From Actinomyces glycerinitolerans (GTDB lineage Bacteria > Actinomycetota > Actinomycetes > Actinomycetales > Actinomycetaceae): a stretch of DNA of 64,000 nucleotides. The DNA is taken from positions 276,156 through 340,155 of the forward strand of contig NZ_FQTT01000012.1 of NCBI RefSeq assembly GCF_900098745.1. The letters are read 5' to 3'. Under the pieces are notes generated by a model, which was not told the origin of the DNA, made no database searches, and worked only from the letters and a program-made list of their open reading frames with translations. Positions 18,094 through 26,899 of the stretch are shown piece after piece. The position numbers were made by a program, and so were the translations under genes. The stretch's first letter is position 1, and every line of letters starts with the position of its first letter.

Positions 18094-19128
18094 ATGAAGG
18101 CTGTAGTCCTAGAGAAGCGCAATGAGATCAACGTCCGCGAGGTCCCCGGAGACCTCGTCTGCGGCCCCGGCCAGCTGCGCATCGCCCCGCACACCGTCGG
18201 CATCTGCGGCTCGGACGTCCACTACTACACGCACGGCCGCATCGGCCGCTATATCGTCGAGGCGCCGATGATCCTCGGCCACGAGGCCTCCGGCACCGTG
18301 CTGGAGGTGGGCGAGGGCGTCACCGACTTCGCCGTCGGCGACCGCGTGGCCATGGAACCGGGCGTCCCGGACATGAGCTCGCGCGCCTCCCGCATGGGCA
18401 TGTACAACGTCGACCCCGCCGTCTCCTTCTGGGCCACCCCGCCGGTAGACGGCTGCCTGGTCGAGGAGGTCATTCACCCGGCGGCCTTCACCTACCACCT
18501 GCCCGACAACGTCTCCTACGGGGAGGGCGCCCTGCTCGAGCCGCTAGCGGTCGGCATGCACGCGGCCACCAAGGCCGCCATCCACCCCGGCGACGTCGCC
18601 GTCGTCTCCGGCTGTGGCACGGTCGGCATGCTCACCGCCGCCGCCGCGCTCGCCGGCGGCGCCTCCACCGCCATCGTCTCCGACGTCTCCTCGGTCAAGC
18701 TGGAGATCGCCTCCCAGATCCCCGGCGTCGTTACCGTGGACCTGCGCGAGCAGCGCCTGCTCGACGTCGTGAACGAGCGCACCGCCGGCTGGGGCGCAGA
18801 CGTGGTCTTCGAGGCCTCCGGCCACCCGTCCGCGTACGAGGACCTGTGGAAGCTGGGCGCCCCCGGCAACCGCACCGTCCTGGTGGGCATCCCCGTGGAC
18901 CCGGTCGCCGTCGATGTCACCGAGGTGCAGGCCCGCGAGACCCGTATCGAGACCGTCTTCCGCTACGCCAACGTCTACCAGCGCGCCATCGACCTGGTGG
19001 CGGCCGGCAAGATCAATCTCAAGCCCTTCATCACCGAAACCTTCCCGATGGACCGCGCCAAGGAGGTCTTCGACCGGGTGGCCGAGGGCCGCCCCGGCGA
19101 CGTCAAACTCCAGATCACGGTGGGCTGA
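18094..19128 (+). CDS. NAD(P)-dependent polyol dehydrogenase, xylitol/sorbitol-dehydrogenase type (MDR superfamily)
   Basis: Oxidises a polyol such as xylitol or sorbitol to a ketose. The 344 residues have the catalytic zinc site [14 protein letters not shown] and the following EP, and a Rossmann nucleotide site [16 protein letters not shown]. The structural-zinc cysteine cluster of many family members is replaced here by [17 protein letters not shown], as in the xylitol dehydrogenase subgroup. AGGAGAAG precedes the ATG at 18094. The gene follows the permease remnant and precedes an AraC-type regulator, together a typical polyol operon. Which polyol is used, and how it enters without the permease, is unknown. 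Confidence 0.85.
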   Translation: MKAVVLEKRNEINVREVPGDLVCGPGQLRIAPHTVGICGSDVHYYTHGRIGRYIVEAPMILGHEASGTVLEVGEGVTDFAVGDRVAMEPGVPDMSSRASRMGMYNVDPAVSFWATPPVDGCLVEEVIHPAAFTYHLPDNVSYGEGALLEPLAVGMHAATKAAIHPGDVAVVSGCGTVGMLTAAAALAGGASTAIVSDVSSVKLEIASQIPGVVTVDLREQRLLDVVNERTAGWGADVVFEASGHPSAYEDLWKLGAPGNRTVLVGIPVDPVAVDVTEVQARETRIETVFRYANVYQRAIDLVAAGKINLKPFITETFPMDRAKEVFDRVAEGRPGDVKLQITVG

Positions 19129-19206
19129 CCCGAGGCCGCAGCCGTGCAAAGGGCCAACCACCGCGACCGGCGACGGGCCGGTGGGCAGGGCGCGCACAAT
19201 GAGCGC

Positions 19207-20145
19207 GTGTCCTCCCCATCGGCCCGCCCCGGCATCCCCCCACGCCCCTCCACCCCGGGCGTCGAACCCGCGCCGGGGACGAAGGCCGACGTCGGCGACC
19301 TGGAAGTCATCGTCCCCGACGCCGGCACCTCGGTGCGCTGGTGGACGCACGGATACCCCGACCCGCTTGCCCGCTGGCACCACCACCCCGAGATCGAGTT
19401 CCACCTGATCCGCTCCGGCTCCGGGCAGATGCTCGCGGGCGACCGCGCCATCGACTTCGAAGCCGGACAGGTCACTCTGATGGGACCGCACCTGCCGCAC
19501 AACTGGCTTTCGGACCTCGGTCCCGGCGAACGCCTGCCCGAACGCGACGTGCTGTGCCAGGTGCTGCCCGCGCGCTTCGAGGCGGCTTCCGGGCAGCTGC
19601 CCGAACTGGCCGCCATGGGGGCGCTGGTCGACCGCGCACGCCGGGGCATCATGCTGTCGGGGGACAGCCGTGAGCGGGCGGCCGCCATTCTGGAGAGCAT
19701 GGGCGGGCAGGGCCCGCTGGGGCGGCTGGCCGCGCTGCTGGAACTGGCCCGCGTCTTCCTCGCCGCCCCCGCCGCGGAGGCGCACCCGATCGCCAGCGCC
19801 GGCTACGTGCCCAGCCTCGACGACGCCACCGCCTCCCGGATCAACGCCGTCCTGGACTATGTGGAGACCCACCTGGCGGAGGAGATCTCCATGACCCGGG
19901 CCGCGGAACTGGTGGCGCTCAGCCCATCGGCGTTCTCCCGGTTCTTCCACGCCACCGCCGGGATCACCTTCTCCGAACTGGTACGGCGGCGTCGAGTCGC
20001 GCGGGCCTGCCACCTGCTGCGCACCACCGACCTGCCGGTGACCCGGGTGTGCGCATTGAGCGGGTACACCAACCTCTCGAACTTCAACCGCCGGTTTCGG
20101 GAAGAGACCGGCACCACGCCCAGCGCCTACCGCCGCCGCGACTGA
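19207..20145 (+). CDS. AraC-family transcriptional regulator
   Basis: A 312-residue regulator with an N-terminal cupin-like sensor (WHHHPEIEFHLIRSGSGQMLAGDRAIDFEAGQ region) and a C-terminal double helix-turn-helix: ISMTRAAELVALSPSAFSRFFHATAG and TRVCALSGYTNLSNFNRRFREETG, followed by TPSAYRR. It should bind a sugar or polyol and activate the neighbouring dehydrogenase operon. The GTG at 19207 is chosen because the upstream 20 codons are Arg-rich and unlike the family; CACAAT 7 bp before it could be a -10 box, making the mRNA leaderless. The start is uncertain. Confidence 0.8.
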   Translation: MSSPSARPGIPPRPSTPGVEPAPGTKADVGDLEVIVPDAGTSVRWWTHGYPDPLARWHHHPEIEFHLIRSGSGQMLAGDRAIDFEAGQVTLMGPHLPHNWLSDLGPGERLPERDVLCQVLPARFEAASGQLPELAAMGALVDRARRGIMLSGDSRERAAAILESMGGQGPLGRLAALLELARVFLAAPAAEAHPIASAGYVPSLDDATASRINAVLDYVETHLAEEISMTRAAELVALSPSAFSRFFHATAGITFSELVRRRRVARACHLLRTTDLPVTRVCALSGYTNLSNFNRRFREETGTTPSAYRRRD

Positions 20146-20218
20146 GCGCGCCGGCCGACGGCTCAGCTCGCCGTGTGGCGCACGACAACACGGGGTGATC
20201 GGTGCAACAATGTGCTCC

Positions 20219-20836
20219 ATGTCCCGCTACATTGAGCTGCACCCCGTCAACCCCCAGGCACGACTGGTCACCAAGATCGTCGACAGACTCCGGAACGGTG
20301 AGCTCATCGCCTACCCCACGGACTCCGGCTACGCGCTTGCCTGCGCCCCCGGCAACAAGGAGGGACTGGAGCGCATTCGCACGATTCGTCAGCTGGATTC
20401 CAAGCACAACTTCACCTTCGTGTGCGCCAACTTCGCCCAGGTCGGCCCGCTCGCGATCGTCGGCAACAACGCCTTCCGGCTCATCAAGCGGCTCACGCCC
20501 GGGCCGTGGACCTTCATCCTCAAGGGCACCAAGGAGGTGCCGCGGATGACCTTGAACCCGAAGAAGCACACCCTGGGCGTGCGCATTCCCGACCACGTCA
20601 TCGCGCAGGCGCTGGTGAAGGAGTTCGGCGCCCCGATCCTGTCCTCCACCCTCATTCGTCCGGGACAAACCACGCCGGAGTCCAATGGTTGGGAGATCGA
20701 GGATGCACTCGGCCACCTGATCGACGTCGTCATCGAGGGGCCGGTCACCTCCACCGAGCCGACCACCGTCATCGACCTGACCGAGGACGTGCCGGAGGTC
20801 GCCCGCGAAGGTGCGGGCGACATCAGCCTGCTATAG
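20219..20836 (+). CDS. YciO/Sua5/YrdC-domain protein
   Basis: A 205-residue member of the YrdC-like fold, which binds ATP and nucleic acid. The Sua5/TsaC branch makes threonylcarbamoyl-AMP for the t6A modification of tRNA; the YciO branch is related. Seen here: LRNGELIAYPTDSGYALAC, TFVCANFAQVG, LTPGPWTFILKGTKEVP, LGVRIPDH and PILSSTLI. The start MSRYIELHP at 20219 matches YciO proteins; an ATG three codons upstream is also possible. It is a single gene between the AraC regulator and a convergent MMPL transporter. Confidence 0.88.
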   Translation: MSRYIELHPVNPQARLVTKIVDRLRNGELIAYPTDSGYALACAPGNKEGLERIRTIRQLDSKHNFTFVCANFAQVGPLAIVGNNAFRLIKRLTPGPWTFILKGTKEVPRMTLNPKKHTLGVRIPDHVIAQALVKEFGAPILSSTLIRPGQTTPESNGWEIEDALGHLIDVVIEGPVTSTEPTTVIDLTEDVPEVAREGAGDISLL

Positions 20837-20871
20837 GCCATGTCTCCGGTAGCCCGCGCTACCACCCGCGG

Positions 20872-23247
20872 CTACTCGGTGGCGGCCGCAGTCGCCTCAG
20901 GCTCGGCCGGCCCCCGTGACTCGGGGCCCGACGGCGCCGGCTCACCGGTGAGCACGCCGACCTGCGCGTAGCGGTCGTGAAGGCGCTGCAGCGGCGTCGG
21001 CGCCCACCAGTTCCAACGCCCCAGCAGAGTCATGGTGGCCGGCACCAGCAGCATGCGCACCACGGTCGCGTCCAGGGCAACCACGATTGCCAGCGCCAGC
21101 CCGACCTCCTTGACGATCAGCAGCTCGCCGCTGACGAAGCCGAGGAACACCACCACCATAATCAGGGCGGCGAAGGTGACGATGCGGCCCGAGCGCTGCA
21201 GACCCTTGGCGACGGCCGTGTCGTTGTCGGCGCCGGCGTCCCAGTACTCCTTGATCCGCCCCAGTAGGAAGACCTCGTAGTCCATGGCCAGTCCGAAGCC
21301 GACACCCACGGCCGTGACCACCACGTAGGCCTCCACCCCGCCGATGGGGGCGAAGCCGAGCAGCCCGGTCAGGTGTCCTTCTTGGAACACCCAGGTCAGC
21401 GCGCCCACGGAGGCCGCCAGGGACAGCAGGTTGATCAGCAGCGCCTTGAGCGGAACCAGCAGGGAACCGGTCATGAGGAACAGCAGTACGAAGGTCGCCA
21501 GCACAATGAACGTGCCCACCCACGGCAGGGACGCCAGCAGTGACTGACGGAAGTCCAGCTGGCTGGCCGCCTGACCGGTGGTCCAGGTGTCGGCGGGCGC
21601 AGACAACGCGCGTATGGAGGTGACCGTGTCTTCGGCGGCGCGGGAGGTCGGATCACCGGAAAGCTCCAGATAGACCACTGTGTAGTCGCCGGCGGTGGCT
21701 ACCCGCAACACTTCCTGGACGCCGTCGACGGCAGCCACCTGCTCGTTGATGAAGTCGGTGACCCGCTCACCGGTGGCGGCGATGATCATGGTGGCGTCCT
21801 GCTGGGTTACGGCGGAGTAGCGCTCCTCCAGCACCGTCAGGTAGGTGCGTTGGTCGGAGTCGGTGGGCAGCAGCTCGGTAGTGGAGGAGAGCAGGTGCAG
21901 GTTGCGGGCCGGGGAGGCCAGCACCACCAGCGCCACCACGCAGGCCACCAGCACCACCCAGGCCATGCGCTGCACCTGCCGGGCGATCCACCGGAACACT
22001 CCGCGCTCACTGGTCACGTCCCCCAGGTGTCGCTGCATGGCGCCGAGGACCGGAATGCGCTGCAGCAGCGGCGGGTGCAGCAGGCGCCGCCCCAGCAGCA
22101 CCAGCACGGCCGGCACCAGGGTGACCGCCGCCGCCACCGCGATCAGGCACGAGGCCAGGCAGGCGATGCCGATGGACCGCAGCACCGCCGGTCCCATCAG
22201 CACCAGGCCGAGCATGCAGGCCGACACCGTCAGTGCCGAGAACAGCACCGTGCGGCCGGCCGTCGCCAGCGTCGTCGTCATGCAGGCCGCCAGGCGGGGG
22301 TCCCGTCGTCCGCTGCGACGACGACGCCGGTGCCCCCCGGCGTCCTCGCCGGCGGCGTCGTGGGAGCGAGCAAGTTCTTCCCGGTAGCGGGAGGTGATCA
22401 GCAACCCGTAGTCGATCGACAGTCCCAGACTGATCACGGTGACAATGTTGATGACGAAGGACTGCAGGTCCATGCCCAGGCTCAGGAAGTACAGCACTCC
22501 CATGGTGCACGCGATGGAGGCCAGCGCACCGATCAGCGGCATGCCGGCAGCCAGGAAGCCGCCGAAGACCAGCACCATGATGATCAGTGCCAGCGGCAGG
22601 GAGATCAGCTCACCCCGCACCAGGTCGGCGCGCACCTGATCGTTGACGGCTGCGGACATGCGTGCGTCGTCGGAGACAATGCCGCGCACACCGGGTTCAA
22701 CCCGACTCAGCTCGTCCGGGACCTGTTCCAGGCGGGCTTCAACCCGGCCGACCAGTTCGGCGACCTGCTCGGCGTACTTCTTGTCGTCGGCGTCGGCGAC
22801 CGTGTCCCCGTTGGGATCAACGGTGACCACCAGCAGGAAGCCGTCCAGGTCGGTGGAGGCCAGCATTTGTGCGGCGGGCTCATTCAGCATGCCGGGGACC
22901 ACGAAGGGATCGATCACGTTCTGCTCGCCGACCAGCGCCCGCAGATCCGCGTGCGCGTCCTCCAGTGCGTCGGCGACCGTCTGCTGGGCGACGGTGTCGG
23001 AGATGTCCATGTCGGTGACCAGCAGCGTCACCGTCTCGGCATCACCCGACAGCGTGTCCAGGATCTGCTCACCCTCCGCACTGTTGGTGCCGGCAATCGA
23101 AGTGCTCCCCGCGGCCGCGCGCTCGAACAGGTTGTTGCCGCCCAGCCCCGTGATGGAAGGGAGCAGCAACGCGACGGCGAGAAGCAGCCACGCACCGACG
23201 ATGATCCAGGCATCTTTGATGACGCGGCGGGAAAGCCAGGCAAGCAT
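20872..23247 (-). CDS. MMPL-family RND membrane transporter
   Basis: A 791-residue exporter of the RND superfamily, in actinobacteria often used for lipids or small hydrophobic compounds. It has an N-terminal helix (IIVGAWLLLAVALLLPSITG), a large extracytoplasmic loop, then two blocks of five or six helices, each with the MMPL pattern (SLGLSIDYGLLITSRYREE in the first, VGFGLAMDYEVFLLGRIKEYW in the second). An Arg/Gly-rich loop lies between the halves. The start at 23247 (MLAWLSRRVI) fits the family; upstream reading is Arg-rich noise. It is divergent from rarA with an 80-bp shared upstream region. No partner gene indicates a substrate. Confidence 0.9.
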   Translation of the reverse strand: MLAWLSRRVIKDAWIIVGAWLLLAVALLLPSITGLGGNNLFERAAAGSTSIAGTNSAEGEQILDTLSGDAETVTLLVTDMDISDTVAQQTVADALEDAHADLRALVGEQNVIDPFVVPGMLNEPAAQMLASTDLDGFLLVVTVDPNGDTVADADDKKYAEQVAELVGRVEARLEQVPDELSRVEPGVRGIVSDDARMSAAVNDQVRADLVRGELISLPLALIIMVLVFGGFLAAGMPLIGALASIACTMGVLYFLSLGMDLQSFVINIVTVISLGLSIDYGLLITSRYREELARSHDAAGEDAGGHRRRRRSGRRDPRLAACMTTTLATAGRTVLFSALTVSACMLGLVLMGPAVLRSIGIACLASCLIAVAAAVTLVPAVLVLLGRRLLHPPLLQRIPVLGAMQRHLGDVTSERGVFRWIARQVQRMAWVVLVACVVALVVLASPARNLHLLSSTTELLPTDSDQRTYLTVLEERYSAVTQQDATMIIAATGERVTDFINEQVAAVDGVQEVLRVATAGDYTVVYLELSGDPTSRAAEDTVTSIRALSAPADTWTTGQAASQLDFRQSLLASLPWVGTFIVLATFVLLFLMTGSLLVPLKALLINLLSLAASVGALTWVFQEGHLTGLLGFAPIGGVEAYVVVTAVGVGFGLAMDYEVFLLGRIKEYWDAGADNDTAVAKGLQRSGRIVTFAALIMVVVFLGFVSGELLIVKEVGLALAIVVALDATVVRMLLVPATMTLLGRWNWWAPTPLQRLHDRYAQVGVLTGEPAPSGPESRGPAEPEATAAATE

Positions 23248-23327
23248 GCGCCCTAGTCTGGCAGACCGCCGGGCGCTGAGCGGTCCCGGCACTCGGGCGG
23301 AGCCGAAACGGGTGTTGAATCGTGCAC

Positions 23328-24755
23328 ATGACGGACCTGTTTGAGAGCGCCGGAACCGACGCCGTCGGCCTGCCCGGAGACGCCCACGCGCCCCTGGCCG
23401 TGCGGATGCGGCCGCGCACCCTGGACGAGGTGGTCGGCCAGGACCATCTGCTCGCCCCCGGCTCCCCGCTGCGTCGCCTGGTCGAGCCTGCCGCCGACGC
23501 GGGTGGACCGGCCGGCGGCGCGGGGGTGTCCAGCGTGATCCTGTGGGGGCCACCGGGCACCGGCAAAACCACGCTGGCGTATCTGGTGGCGCGCGGCTCG
23601 GGTCGCCGCTTCGTGGAGCTGTCCGCCGTCACCGCCGGGGTGAAGGACGTCCGCCAGGTGGTCACCGACGCCCGACGGCGCCTGGCCGCGGGGGAGGAGA
23701 CGGTGCTGTTCGTCGACGAGGTGCACCGCTTCTCCCGCTCGCAACAGGACGCGCTGCTGCCGAGCGTGGAGAACCGCTGGGTGACGCTCATGGCCGCCAC
23801 CACGGAGAACCCGTCCTTCTCGGTGGTTTCGCCGCTGCTGTCGCGCTCCCTGCTGCTGACGCTGCACCCGTTGGACGCCGACTGCGTGCGTGCGCTGGTG
23901 GAGCGGGCGCTGGTCGATGCACGCGGCCTGGGCGGCGCGGTCACGCTGGCCGACGACGCCCGCGAGCAGATCGTGCGCATGGCCGGCTCGGACGCGCGCA
24001 AGGCCCTGACCGTGTTGGAGGCGGCCGCCGGCGCGGTTCTGGCAGCCACGCCGGCACCCACCGACGGGGCCGGGGGAGAGGCCGCCGCGCAGTCCGCCGC
24101 GCCCCGGATCGGGCTGGCCGACGTGGAGCGGGCCGCCGACGTCGCCGCCGTCCGCTACGACCGGCAGGGAGACCAGCACTACGACGTGATCAGCGCCTTC
24201 ATCAAGTCCATGCGCGGCTCCGATCCCGACGCCACCCTGCACTACCTGGCCCGCATGCTCGCGGCGGGCGAGGACCCGCGCTACATTGCCCGGCGCATCA
24301 CCATCCACGCCGCCGAGGATGTGGGCCTGGCCGACCCCGGTGTGCTGTCCACGGCCGTGGCCGCGCAGCAGGCGGTCGCCCTGATCGGCATGCCCGAGGC
24401 GCAACTGGTCCTGGCCGAGGCGGCCCTGGCGGTGGCCACCGCCCCGAAGTCGAACGCGGTGACGGTCGGCATCGGTGAGGCCACGGCGGATGTACGCGCG
24501 GGCCGCGGCGGGCAGGTGCCCGCTCACCTGCGCGACGCCCACTATGCGGGCGCCGAGCGCCTCGGCCACGGCGTCGGCTACCGCTACCCGCACGACTACC
24601 CGCACGGCGTCGTCGCCCAGCAGTATCTGCCCGACGAACTGGCCGGCGCCGAGTACTACCGGCCGACCACGAACGGTTTCGAGGAGCAGCTGACCCGGCG
24701 GCTGGCGGCCATCCGGCGCATCACCCACGGCGCCGCAGGGGAGCAGGGCAGGTGA
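23328..24755 (+). CDS. rarA: Replication-associated recombination protein A (RarA/MgsA), AAA+ ATPase
   Basis: Acts at stalled replication forks, probably with SSB and the clamp. The 475 residues show the RarA layout: [16 protein letters not shown], Walker A GPPGTGKT with Lys80, Walker [10 protein letters not shown], sensor 1 [10 protein letters not shown], and the C-terminal tetramerisation part ([40 protein letters not shown]). ATG 23328 is preferred over GTG 23322, as it begins MTDLFE. A TTGAAT hexamer about 9 bp upstream may be a -10 box, giving a very short leader. Its position before rpsD and alaS matches the conserved actinobacterial gene order. Confidence 0.95.
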   Translation: MTDLFESAGTDAVGLPGDAHAPLAVRMRPRTLDEVVGQDHLLAPGSPLRRLVEPAADAGGPAGGAGVSSVILWGPPGTGKTTLAYLVARGSGRRFVELSAVTAGVKDVRQVVTDARRRLAAGEETVLFVDEVHRFSRSQQDALLPSVENRWVTLMAATTENPSFSVVSPLLSRSLLLTLHPLDADCVRALVERALVDARGLGGAVTLADDAREQIVRMAGSDARKALTVLEAAAGAVLAATPAPTDGAGGEAAAQSAAPRIGLADVERAADVAAVRYDRQGDQHYDVISAFIKSMRGSDPDATLHYLARMLAAGEDPRYIARRITIHAAEDVGLADPGVLSTAVAAQQAVALIGMPEAQLVLAEAALAVATAPKSNAVTVGIGEATADVRAGRGGQVPAHLRDAHYAGAERLGHGVGYRYPHDYPHGVVAQQYLPDELAGAEYYRPTTNGFEEQLTRRLAAIRRITHGAAGEQGR

Positions 24756-24787
24756 GCTGAACGCGCGAGCGGGGATAGGGTCGGTAG

Positions 24788-25651
24788 GTGACCGCAACCC
24801 CCAACGTCGAAGCCCCCGATCCCGACTCCGCCCGCAACCGGTCCGATGCTCCGGCACCGTGGTCCCCGCCCGCCCGACGCTGGCCGGCGATTGTACTGAT
24901 GGGACTGGGGGCCGGCTTCCTGGCGGGATTGTTCGGTGTCGGCGGGGGACTGGTGATCGTGCCGGCGCTGATGGCCTTCGCCGGCATGGATCAGCGCCAC
25001 GCCGCCGCCACCTCTCTGGTCGCCATCGTGCCGACCTCCATCGTCGGGGCGGTCTCCTACGGGGTGCAGGGACAGGTGTCCCTCGTGGCCGCCGTCTTCC
25101 TGATCATTGGCTCCCTGACCGGCGCGCAGATCGGGGTGCGCCTGCTGCGTACGCTCCCGGCCCGCATCCTGCCGTGGATCTTCGTGGCTTTCGCGGTCTT
25201 CGTCATCGTCTCCCAGCAGCTCATGGTGCCGGTGCGCGACGCCGGATTGAGTCTCACGCCCGCCAGCGGCGCCGCCCTGGTGGGGGTGGGTCTGGTGGCG
25301 GGCATCCTGTCGGGACTCGTCGGCGTGGGTGGCGGCGCCGTGATCGTGCCCGGCACCCAGCTGGCCGTGGGCATCGGTGACCTGCTGGCCCGCGGCACCT
25401 CCCTGGTGGTGATGCTCCCCACCGCCCTGTCCGGAACCGTCACCAACCTGCGCCACGGGGTGGCCGACGTGCGCGTGGGGCTCGTCGTGGGCGTGGCGTC
25501 GGCCGCGGCTTCTCCACTGGGGAGCGTCGTCGCCGGCCTGGTCAGCCCGCGCACGGGCTCGATCCTGTTCAGCCTGTTCCTGGTGTACGTGATCATCTCC
25601 ACCCTGCTGCGCTCCCGTCACTCCTCCCCGCACAAGGGGCAGCCGAAGTAA
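24788..25651 (+). CDS. TauE/SafE-family sulfite/sulfonate exporter-like permease
   Basis: A 287-residue membrane protein with about eight helices. The duplicated TauE/SafE motif is clear: GLGAGFLAGLFGVGGGLVIVPALMAF in the first half and GVGLVAGILSGLVGVGGGAVIVPG in the second, each with the GVGGG signature. Such proteins export sulfite, sulfoacetate or related anions. The GTG at 24788 lies 5 bp after TAGGGT, a plausible -10 box, so its mRNA may be leaderless. It sits alone between rarA and a repeat-filled spacer, with no sulfur genes nearby, so the substrate is open. Confidence 0.88.
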   Translation: MTATPNVEAPDPDSARNRSDAPAPWSPPARRWPAIVLMGLGAGFLAGLFGVGGGLVIVPALMAFAGMDQRHAAATSLVAIVPTSIVGAVSYGVQGQVSLVAAVFLIIGSLTGAQIGVRLLRTLPARILPWIFVAFAVFVIVSQQLMVPVRDAGLSLTPASGAALVGVGLVAGILSGLVGVGGGAVIVPGTQLAVGIGDLLARGTSLVVMLPTALSGTVTNLRHGVADVRVGLVVGVASAAASPLGSVVAGLVSPRTGSILFSLFLVYVIISTLLRSRHSSPHKGQPK

Positions 25652-25863
25652 CCCGGTTCGTCGCGCTTGGGGCTGAGGTCCGTCGAAGTCGAGCCTGACG
25701 ACCCCGGTCAAGCCCGGCTCCCCGCGCTTGGGCATCTGGTGGGCGGATGGGGCGGTTCGCCGGGTGGTGTTGGCGTACGTGTCCCGGCGGCGTGGTGCGT
25801 GGCGCGATTGGTGGGAGTGCGCGTTGGCTGGGGGTGCGCGCTGGACCACGGTGGGCCAGGCAC

Positions 25864-26118
25864 GACGGCTCGTGCGTTCAGGCCGACGTTCACGCCTTTA
25901 GCCGACGGTTCGTGCGTTCCTCTGACGGTTCGGCACCTTAGCCCGACGGTTCGCGTGTTCGCCCAGCGGTTCGGTGCCTTCGTCTGACGGTTCGTACGTT
26001 CTGGTCGACGATTCGGCATATCCGGTGACGGTTCGTGGGGTAGGGGTACGAACCGTCGTCGTTCATGCCGAACCGTTGGTGCTACCTGACGAACCGTCAC
26101 CGGAACACACGAACCGTC
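25864..26118. repeat. Phased array of a 9-bp motif (GACGGTTCG), nine direct then four inverted units
   Basis: Units start at 25864, 25885, 25904, 25924, 25945, 25965, 25986, 26007 and 26027, then inverted (CGAACCGTC) at 26049, 26069, 26090 and 26110. The step is 19-21 bp, close to two helical turns. Between the units, sequences alternate between a TGCGTTC type and a GCACCTTA type. There is no ORF worth calling across it. It lies in the first part of the 1.2-kb gene-free region between the TauE-like gene and rpsD. Confidence 0.8.
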
Positions 26119-26211
26119 CACCCCGCGACGCCACCCTCGACCGGCCCGGCATCGTCCCCGCCGCCCCGAGAACGTCCTCATCAGCCCGACAACGACCCGG
26201 GCTCGGCCAAA

Positions 26212-26270
26212 ACGACCTCGTCAGCCCGAAACCCTCCCGAATGTGGAGGGTTTCGGGCTGACGAGGTCGT
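26212..26270. repeat. 59-bp perfect palindrome, family 1 (copy C)
   Basis: Two 26-base arms (26212-26237 and 26245-26270) pair perfectly around 7 bp. The length, the arm length and the outer ends ACGACCT/AGGTCGT are the same as in the palindrome at 15541-15599, although the inner arms differ. Diverged fragments of one arm occur at about 26171-26195 (ACGTCCTCATCAGCCCGA) and 26294-26311 (ACGACCTCACCGACCCGA). Confidence 0.85.
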
Positions 26271-26456
26271 ATTCGGCAGGTCGGCAGCCACCGAGAACGA
26301 CCTCACCGACCCGAACACGACCACCTGGTAGGCCGGCCCCCGTCGAACAGAGCCCCGAACCCGACCACCACACTGCAGCTCGAGCCCGAATCACCACGCC
26401 CGCAAGCGTGAGGAGGCACGAACACACCGGCAGACGCACACGCGTTTGCTTCATGA

Positions 26457-26513
26457 ACACGAGTTTTAGAGGTTTGCATGTGCCCTGCGCTCGCAAACCT
26501 CTAGAACTCGTGT
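26457..26513. repeat. 57-bp hairpin element, family 2 (copy A)
   Basis: Two 21-base arms (26457-26477 and 26493-26513) pair with one G-U position around a 15-nt centre of the form AYGTGCCCWGCRCYC. The same element with a different stem lies at 47957-48011. Both are followed after about 8-10 bp by GAACTCGTGT, a partial copy of the right arm. Confidence 0.85.
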
Positions 26514-26553
26514 ATTCGACGCGAACTCGTGTACATCCCGACGCAGGCGCCTC

Positions 26554-26690
26554 CGGGTGTGCCGACCTTGACACGTCACCGCCTGGTCGCCGCGGGCGTG
26601 CCGGTCTCGACACGCCGCCGGTATGGTCACCGCGGGTGAGCCGGCCTCGACACGTCGCCGCGATGGTTCGCTCCGGGTGGCCGGCTGTTG
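26554..26690. repeat. Imperfect ~40-bp tandem repeat upstream of rpsD
   Basis: Three diverged units begin with CGGGYG at 26554, 26593 and 26633, and a partial fourth at 26674, with steps of 39, 40 and 41 bp. Each has a GCCG..CTTGACACG or GCCG..CTCGACACG segment followed by a GCCGC..TGGT segment. No coding role is visible. Confidence 0.6.
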
Positions 26691-26818
26691 GCAGGGCCGA
26701 AGCCGGATGAGGACCGGCTCACAACCGGTGGCTTCGACGTGCATCCCCTGCCGCCGCCGCGCTAATGTTTCCGGGTTGCCTGCGGCGTCGCGCGACCGGC
26801 GCGCGCTCGGGCACTCCT

Positions 26819-26845
26819 GGGGTCTTAGCCGACGTGGCTGACCCC
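26819..26845 (+). promoter_or_regulatory. Hairpin in the rpsD leader
   Basis: GGGGTC-TT-AGCC, a 5-nt loop GACGT, then GGCT-GACCCC can form a stem of 10 pairs with a 2-nt bulge, about 55 bp before the rpsD start. TAATGT at 26763-26768 is a plausible -10 box, so the leader would be about 125 nt and include this hairpin. Ribosomal protein S4 commonly represses its own mRNA; whether it binds here is inference. Confidence 0.4.
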
Positions 26846-26899
26846 GCGCCTGGGCGCACCCGCCCACGGCGTGCGAACCGATCCGACAGGAAGATATCT

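Noticed and set aside
21850..23256. 468-codon frame on the plus strand rich in Gln, His and Arg
   Set aside because: It is antisense to the MMPL transporter; its composition mirrors hydrophobic codons on the other strand.
25864..26118. CRISPR-like appearance of the GACGGTTCG array
   Set aside because: Repeats are only 9 bp with about 11 bp between them, orientation flips, and no cas gene is present.
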